This document shows, one piece after another, positions 58,318-64,000 of a stretch of 64,000 nt of DNA. The DNA comes from Sycon ciliatum (lineage: Eukaryota > Porifera > Calcarea > Leucosolenida > Sycettidae): assembly GCF_964019385.1 (NCBI RefSeq), contig NC_088645.1, positions 23,266,104 to 23,330,103 of the forward strand, in the 5' to 3' direction. The stretch's first letter is position 1; each line of letters opens with the position of its first letter. Made by a program: the position numbers and the translations under genes. The notes beneath the pieces are model-generated. The model was not told the origin of the DNA and made no database searches. It saw only the letters and a program-made list of their open reading frames with translations.

Positions 58318-58645
58318 GGCATAGTGGGTTGGTCAAACAGGCAGGCATAGTGGGTTGGTCAAAGACCATGATTGAGATACGAGAGGTACCTGGTTCAAGT
58401 CCTGCCTGGGAGCGGTTTTTCCAGCCGTGCTGCTACCCACAGTCAACTGGGAACTTGTGGCCAGGCACAAGGGGTACATGGATGCAGCTAATGGGGTCGT
58501 TTTCGGCACTTGTGCCAGTGGTTGTGAGACTTGCCCACTCACCCCCACCGTTAGGCGCTGCATCTGCCGCTAGGGTTTATCGGGTGTTAGCGGCCGTCGT
58601 GAGTTCCCTTCGGGAACGGATACGATAATTTACTTTTTATTTTTT
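58318..58645 (+). mobile_element. tRNA-derived SINE
   Basis: The head carries a Pol III B box, GGTTCAAGTCC at 58392-58402, and an A-box-like TAGTGGGTTGG about 45 bp before it; a GCAGGCA...TGCCTGG pair mimics an acceptor stem. The 3' part (GGTGTTAGCGGCCGTCGTGA, GTTCCCTTCGGGAACGG) recurs inverted at 6648-6810. The tail is T/A-rich. The first 30 bp of the head are duplicated in tandem. Confidence 0.8.
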
Positions 58646-59282
58646 TAGGAAGGCACAAGTTAAAGGGATTTCCCGTCAATGCAGTCCAAAATCTTGAACG
58701 GATGGAGGGAACACGCAACACATGCACAAGGCTGCATGCAAGGTCGACCGGTCGCAGTACAGTGCTGCTGCAGGGTGCCAGAGAACTTCTCGCCCTCTTC
58801 AGAGTCGTAGCCAGGGTCGATCTTATTTCTCATGTCAATTACTTTCAACATCTAACTTCTCTGATGAGCTATGTATTAGCGAAACAGCTGTCTGAAGGAA
58901 TACAAGCTATCAATATCGTCAACGGAAGTGTCCTCGCAGTGGTGATGGTTGTGTGCAGGAGGGTCTAGTCGGCTGAGAGTACAGTGTAGTGGTGGAGGTG
59001 ATATCAACAATTACACTCATACCTCGTTTATCCGGGCAGTCCAGGACCGGGCACTGCCCGTGACTTTGAAATGTCCGTAACTCCGGATCACACACATGTT
59101 GATGGGGAAAGACCGTAAATATGGCTTGTGACGTGACGTCACTATTTCCACAAAATGTGACACAGAGTAGTAATATTTTCGACTGAAACTGGGCCAAAGG
59201 GTGCCTGTCTGGTAGACCTCAGTACCCGGGACTTCGGGGTCTGGATGATCACGGTATGAGTGTGACGTGTTGTGGGGCACTC

Positions 59283-59420
59283 GCGCACCGACCCTGTGAC
59301 ACCCTGTGAAATCACGCGAAACCCTGTGAAACCATGTGAAACCCTGCGAAACCATGTGAAACCCTGCGAAACCATGTGAAACCCTGTGAAACCATGTGAA
59401 ACCCTGTGAAACCATGTGCT
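59283..59420. repeat. 20-bp tandem repeat (GTGAAACCCTGTGAAACCAT)
   Basis: About six degenerate units just downstream of the phospholipase C-like gene. The open frames on the minus strand here are repeat artefacts. Confidence 0.85.
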
Positions 59421-59571
59421 TGATGGAATCCTAACCTGTAAGTTCTTCAGCACATCGTTCCTCATCTCAGTACTGTATGGGGACGTGAAGCCAAGCTAGC
59501 AGTTCTCTGAAGACTTACCTATGTTGTTGCATGTGTGTTATGCCGGTGGGACTCCACCGCGTTCCGGTGCA

Positions 59572-59724
59572 TCATCGAGACTTCTTGTCTGCTTCTTTCT
59601 CGGTTATCTCCACGTGAAGAAATAGCCGTGCATCCTTGACCGGTGTGCGCGATCGGTCTTCCAGCGATACTAGGTGATAGCCTGAAGGAAGGGAGTGAAT
59701 GAGAGTGAGAGAGAGAGAGAGAGA

Positions 59725-59781
<57 letters not shown>

Positions 59782-60319
59782 AGACACGGATTTAGCCACG
59801 CAAAGCATAGAAGACCGACCTGTCAGGTGAACAAATGTTTGTTACTGTTAGCCACGCAAAGGTAGTGTAAGGCAGAGTAATGCTCAGTATTACGTATTTT
59901 GACATTCTTCAGGATCTTGCTCTAAATGTACGAGATACACAAGCCAATGATTGATGTATAGCCTTATGCGCATACATGCCACATAACAACACCAATCTAA
60001 ACACATGTGTACACGTACACACACACACTTATGTACACACGTACACACACACACGTACACACACACACAAGCACACACACACACACACGCACACACACAC
60101 ACACACGCACGCATGCACGCACGCACGCATGCACACACACACACACACATAGATAGTGGCATCCCTACTTACCATCCTTGATACAGCGGAAGTGGATGAA
60201 GTACTGGCCAAGGAAGTCCTTTCCGACCGTGTCTTTGTCATACACCTTGAACTCAAAGATACAGACATCAGGGAACCTGACCGTGAAATCCAGGGTCTCG
60301 CACCAAACCGGATTGATGG
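59572..60319 (-). CDS. Phosphoinositide phospholipase C-like protein, last two exons (C2 domain end)
   Basis: Exons 60319-60173 and 59681-59572, joined by a GT-AG intron in phase 1, end in TGA 59574-59572. The peptide INPVWCETLDFTVRFPD, then KVYDKDTVGKDFLGQYFIHF, then GYHLVSLEDRSRTPV and ARLFLHVEI follows, block by block, the C-terminal half of the C2 domain that ends PLC-delta-type enzymes (NPVW, DFIGQYT, GYRHVPL, LFVHIEI in the family). The exon at 60319 needs one base from an upstream exon. I could not find that exon before 64000, so the gene runs off the window or this is a detached remnant. PLC cleaves PIP2 to IP3 and diacylglycerol at membranes; this C2 part would aid membrane docking. 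Confidence 0.72.
59700..59780. repeat. (GA)n/(GT)n microsatellite beside the last PLC-like exon
   Basis: GA and GT runs lie about 20 bp upstream of the acceptor CCTTCAG, giving a CT- and CA-rich approach to the splice site in the transcript. Confidence 0.85.
60005..60150. repeat. (CA)n-rich tract in the last PLC-like intron
   Basis: Imperfect CA/CGCA repeats about 25-170 bp past the donor at 60172; (GU)-rich in the transcript. Confidence 0.85.
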
Positions 60320-60534
60320 CTGCACATACAAACAAGCAACGGACAAAATATATACACACACGCACGCACACACGCATGCACGCACACACACATTCCATTG
60401 ACAAACCAAATGATGCAGGCATGGCCCTTATGCGGTCAGTTTTCGACTCCTCTTTTGACATACAACCAAAGCAGAAAAGCCTTCGGAATAATCTTACTTC
60501 AAGTATTATGAATAATCTTATTATTTCTAAGTTG

Positions 60535-60660
60535 AACTCGGATGGTGAGCCATGCATATAATTATGATGAAGAAAGGAAAAGGACAACATGTTGGTTACG
60601 TTGGTGGACAGTTTGTCATAACTCATAACATTTTGTCCTTTTCCTTTCTTCATCATTATT
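60535..60660. repeat. Small hairpin repeat (ACTCGGATGGTGAGCCA family)
   Basis: GATGAAGAAAGGAAAAGGAC and GTCCTTTTCCTTTCTTCATC form its arms. The same layout and the phrases GTTACGTTGGTGGACAGT and AGTCATAACTC recur at 61590-61730. Confidence 0.8.
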
Positions 60661-61589
60661 ATTTCTACCATCCCTTTCAAGAATATACCGAAAATGTCAG
60701 GATTTGGACGTTTCAACCCCCAACCCCCACCCATTGCCCCCTCCAGTGAGAAGTGGTTATGTGATTTGTTGATGTGTTAGTAGCAGGGAGTGGTCAGCAG
60801 TGCTTCGGTGGGTGAAAAAAGAAAACAGAATTAAGACCTCCGGATATGGGTCGACCTATAACTGGGGTAGGCTTTTTAAAAAAATATTTAAAAAATCCAA
60901 CGGGTTCGACGGGTAGGCTTATTATAACTAGTAAAATACGGGTATCAGTCAACAAATATTCGGCGCATACCGTAGTGTCTTGTATTAAAGCCTATCTCAT
61001 ATAGAAGCCTGTTTTGAATAGAAACCTGATTTTCAAGATTCACTGTCGGCACATAAGCCTGGTTTTAGTGTTGACACACATAGAAATACCTGGTTTGAAT
61101 AGAAGCCTGATGTGAATAGAAGCCTAGCCCTGACATCGGCTACTACAGGAATAAGCCCGGCTTTAACACGCGACATTACGGTACTTATTTTCGGATATTT
61201 TCGGCGGTTGACATTTTTGCCTAAAATTGGTTGCGGCCGAAATTTGGTTTTGCAAGGTTCAATGTGACAGTATACTAGTAGTATATAGGCAGCAGCAGTA
61301 CAGGCTGAACTTTTTATTTGGCCGGAATGCGTTTTAGCCCTGGAAGGCCGAAATTCAAACGTGCCGAAAGTCTGTAGACTTCAGTATGTCGTCTGATGCT
61401 GGTCAGCCACGTACGCCAGAGGCTGCTGGTCAGCCACGTATGCCAGAGGCTGCTGGCCAGCCAAAAAATAGTCTGCTGTGTCCGCCCGTCTGCCACTTTG
61501 CCCCGTACATGCAACTACACATCCCTGTATGCGCACACTCCTGTACAAGTACAGAGCGGAGCTGCAAATCCTACTATAAAGCGCCATGT

Positions 61590-61730
61590 TTAACTCGGAT
61601 GGTGAGCCAATTAAATTATGGTGAAAAAAAGGAGAACAAAATGTCCTGACTGTATATTAAAGATCTGGTTACGTTGGTGGACAGTTAGTCATAACTCGTA
61701 ACATTTCGTCCTCCTTTTTTCACCATAAAG
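61590..61730. repeat. Small hairpin repeat, second copy
   Basis: Begins AACTCGGATGGTGAGCCA; arms TTATGGTGAAAAAAAGGAG and the complement near 61708-61727. Related to 60535-60660 and to the left flank of the fold-back at 33646. Confidence 0.8.
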
Positions 61731-62294
61731 CGCCAAATTCGAGAAAATTAAATTCTCAGCTCAGTGCAATCAAAATGGTCTCCGGGCACCACGAGCCGAA
61801 ATTTCACATTCAAAATCTCACTAGAAGCATTTCAACACTGGAACCCAAATACGGATTTAGACACACACAGTACGTAAAATGAATACTTGTTTGGCCATCC
61901 TCCGGAAAGTGATGAAATGGATTTGCCGGGTTTTGCATTCCAGCTCTCCAAATAATACAGTAAAACCTGTAGCTAACGACCACCCCTTGGGGCCAGAAAA
62001 AGCGGTCTTTAGTGGCAGGTGGTTTTTAGTGGCAGGTGGTCTTTACAGTCTGTTTCAAAAAGATTAGCAATCAAGTTTGGGTCTTAAAAAGTATGAAGAT
62101 AAGGGAAATTTGGACAACAAAGTACATAAAACGGCTTGTTAGGACACGGCAAATTGTTCTGTGAAGGTTTCGGAACAATTGGACCAACCATCAAGGAGTT
62201 AGTATTTCGGCCAGGTTTCTGGCCTTTTCCCATGGTTTATAATTTGCCCTGGAAGCCAGTATCGATTTGTTATCAAAACCCACGATTTATCCCT

Positions 62295-62400
62295 TCCTTT
62301 TTGGCCTTGTGGTTATGAATGCTGTCTGCTGACCATGAAGTTGTGAGTTCAAATCCCAACAAATCTTCAAGTCAAACATTTTTTTCTTCATTTTTTCATT
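62295..62400 (+). mobile_element. tRNA-derived SINE or tRNA relic
   Basis: TGGCCTTGTGG (62302-62312) fits an A box, and GAGTTCAAATCCC (62345-62357) fits a B box, at tRNA-like spacing, followed by a T-rich tail. The flanks do not pair as an acceptor stem, so a working tRNA is unlikely. Confidence 0.6.
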
Positions 62401-63183
62401 GTTTTGGTGATCACGCTGGTACAAGACAAAGAAGGTGGCTGCGCCAAACGACTTGTTGTTGGAGCTCGCGTTTCCTGCCGAACTGACTGACACTTGACTG
62501 GCTCACGCCATGTGAAGTTGTGAACACACACAACACTGAAACCGTGTGAGTGAACACGGAACTGGGAAGTCATTGCGCTGTAGCTACGTGTTGTTGAATA
62601 CACCGGCACATCGATCGATCGATTTCTGTTTGAGAATTATTTTAGTATTTGAAGATCGCCAATTTATTTGAATTTAGGAGTCAACGCCGTCTTCTATCAG
62701 CTTTCACAGGCGTCTGCTTTTCTCAAAATGTCGTCGAAGTCACACAGATAGCTTTGCCACTTCAAGGCCTTGGGAATGAGTCTGTGTCGATGCCGTTTTC
62801 GTCACATCGTGAGAGTAAATAATTGCATCCGCGGCAGCTCAAAGAATCTATTTGGTCACAAAACGGACGCATCCCGCTCGTCAAAATTTACCACACTTTG
62901 AAGTTTCGACATGTCCTCTCTGACTCCATTATCGATACGAGGAAGAACTCGTTTGTTGTAAACCAGACGAACACAAAGTCATGTACGAGTACCGACGTCA
63001 GTGAGTTGCCATTTTTCATGCTTTCGCGCGGAATATTTCTTCGAGTTCACAGTGAGTTTTTCCAGGCAGCGTTCGAGCCGTCATACGGTAAGACGGCAAA
63101 CTCCCCGGGCGATCGCCAGGATTGCTAATCTTTTTGAAACTGACTATAGTGGCAGGTGGTCTTTAGTGGCAGGTGGTCTTTAG

Positions 63184-63611
63184 TAAGGCTGTGTTTACAT
63201 GAGGCGTTTCAACCCGGGTTGAGTTCGACCCGGGTCAGATTTCAACCCGCCTTGTGCACAAAGTGAATGGCGCGTTTACATGACGCATTGCGCTTGACCC
63301 GGGTTGAAATTTCGCCCCGGGTTGATTTCAACCCTCCCCCCAAGGGAATCAACCCGGGTCAAGAAAATCGTACAAACGTACTTCTGTGCGTATCTCGCGC
63401 CAGGTTTGAACAGCACTGCACATGCAAATTTCGCGCGAACGGATTCACGTGACTATACAGGATTCTAGAAGTGGACTTTTGGCGGCATATCAGTATTTGA
63501 CCCAGGTCAACTGTCTTCATGTAGACGCTCACCTCTTTTGTCTATCATACAGACTTTCAACCCCGACTGAACTCGACCCGGGTTGAAATTTCTCATGTAA
63601 ACACAGCCCTA
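63184..63611. repeat. MITE with GGCTGTGTTTACATGAG termini
   Basis: GGCTGTGTTTACATGAG and CTCATGTAAACACAGCC are exact inverted ends. Inside are several direct and inverted copies of CAACCCGGGTTGA-type palindromes. Nested in the transposon remnant. Confidence 0.85.
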
Positions 63612-63679
63612 GAGGTTTGCACCGCACACCCATAATTATATGAAGGTGAGACCGTCCGTGCCTGGCGAAGTGGTCTGTA

Positions 63680-64000
63680 GTACCAGGCTGGTCGCTAGTC
63701 ACGGTGGTCTTTAGTTACAGGTTTTACTGTAGTACCAGGCTGGTCGCTAGTCACGGTGGTCTTTAGTTACAGGTTTTACTGTAGTACCAGGCTGGTCGCT
63801 AGTCACGGTGGTCTTTAGTTACAGGTTTTACTGTAGTACCAGGCTGGTCGCTAGTCACGGTGGTCTTTAGTTACAGGTTTTACTGTAGAACCAGGCTGGT
63901 CGCTAGTCACGGTGGTCTTTAGTACAGGTTTTACTGTAGTACCAGGCTGGTCGCTAGTCACGGTGGTCTTCAGTTACAGGTTTTACTGTAGTACCAGGCT
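63680..64000. repeat. 52-bp tandem array made of transposon terminus sequence
   Basis: About six units starting TACCAGGCTGGTCGCTAGTC and containing TTACAGGTTTTACTGTAG, the terminus of the element at 61962. The array runs off the window. Confidence 0.9.

Larger units (their letters stand above)
61962..63730. mobile_element. DNA transposon remnant with CAGTAAAACCTGTA termini
   Basis: The left end ACAGTAAAACCTGTAGCTAA is mirrored by GTTACAGGTTTTACTGTAG at 63713-63732; GACCACC/GGTGGTC follows inside. Several internal GGCAGGTGGTCTTTAGT copies. No transposase frame is evident. Contains the SINE at 62295 and the MITE at 63184. Confidence 0.65.

Noticed and set aside
58660..58851. Minus-strand frame with an acidic GYDSEEGEKF segment
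   Set aside because: Looks exon-like, but I found no consistent splice partners downstream of the PLC-like stop.
59017..59465. Repetitive Phe/Gly/Ser frames
   Set aside because: Translation of a 20-bp tandem repeat.
62302..62357. Possible functional tRNA gene
   Set aside because: A and B boxes are present, but no acceptor stem pairs; better explained as a SINE.

Overview
This 64 kb window reads as a metazoan nuclear genome, most likely a marine invertebrate; a sponge is possible but unproven. The evidence is GT-AG introns of 0.2 to 2 kb, abundant (CA)n/(GA)n microsatellites, a phosphoinositide phospholipase C-like C2 domain, DIRS and APE-type non-LTR retroelements, tRNA-derived SINEs and many palindromic MITEs. 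No bacterial, phage or CRISPR features were seen.

1-25 kb: one minus-strand gene of 21 coding exons (24445 down to 2185). I rebuilt it by hand from splice sites. All phases agree and the exons sum to 5373 nt (1790 aa plus stop). It encodes a long alpha-helical, Gln/Glu/Leu-rich, apparently cytosolic protein of a family I do not recognise. A complete intronless gene for a secreted, polyglutamine-containing parallel beta-helix protein (14045-15589, plus) sits inside intron 8 on the opposite strand. The introns carry MITEs, a roughly 0.9 kb alternating purine-pyrimidine minisatellite, and GT-rich and G-rich tracts beside splice sites.

25-32.4 kb and 46.1-56.3 kb: a direct segmental duplication holding two paralogous intronless ORFs (1021 and 2090 aa). 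Each has an N-terminal pair of winged-helix-like units, a 36-bp/12-residue tandem array (about 19 units in A, about 119 in B), a Pro/Gly-rich linker and a C-terminal dsRBD-like end. Copy B contains a near-identical internal duplication of 1089 bp (30 units plus 9 bp). Both have the same palindromic TATA-like promoter element, and both have a candidate 3' UTR intron whose polypyrimidine tract is a (CT)n microsatellite. This pair is the most novel item in the window.

32.4-46 kb, between the two copies: a large fold-back element; a minus-strand non-LTR retrotransposon (ORF1 with one frameshift, then an in-frame amber codon, then APE endonuclease/RT with YADH in place of YADD); a truncated second non-LTR element with C-terminal zinc fingers; and a plus-strand DIRS-like tyrosine-recombinase retrotransposon. 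The DIRS element is broken by two frameshifts and by a 5'-truncated LINE insertion flanked by a 6-bp target duplication.

56-64 kb: microsatellites, a SINE, the last two exons of a minus-strand phospholipase C-like gene (60319-59572), then nested transposons. The window ends in a 52-bp tandem array built from transposon terminal sequence.
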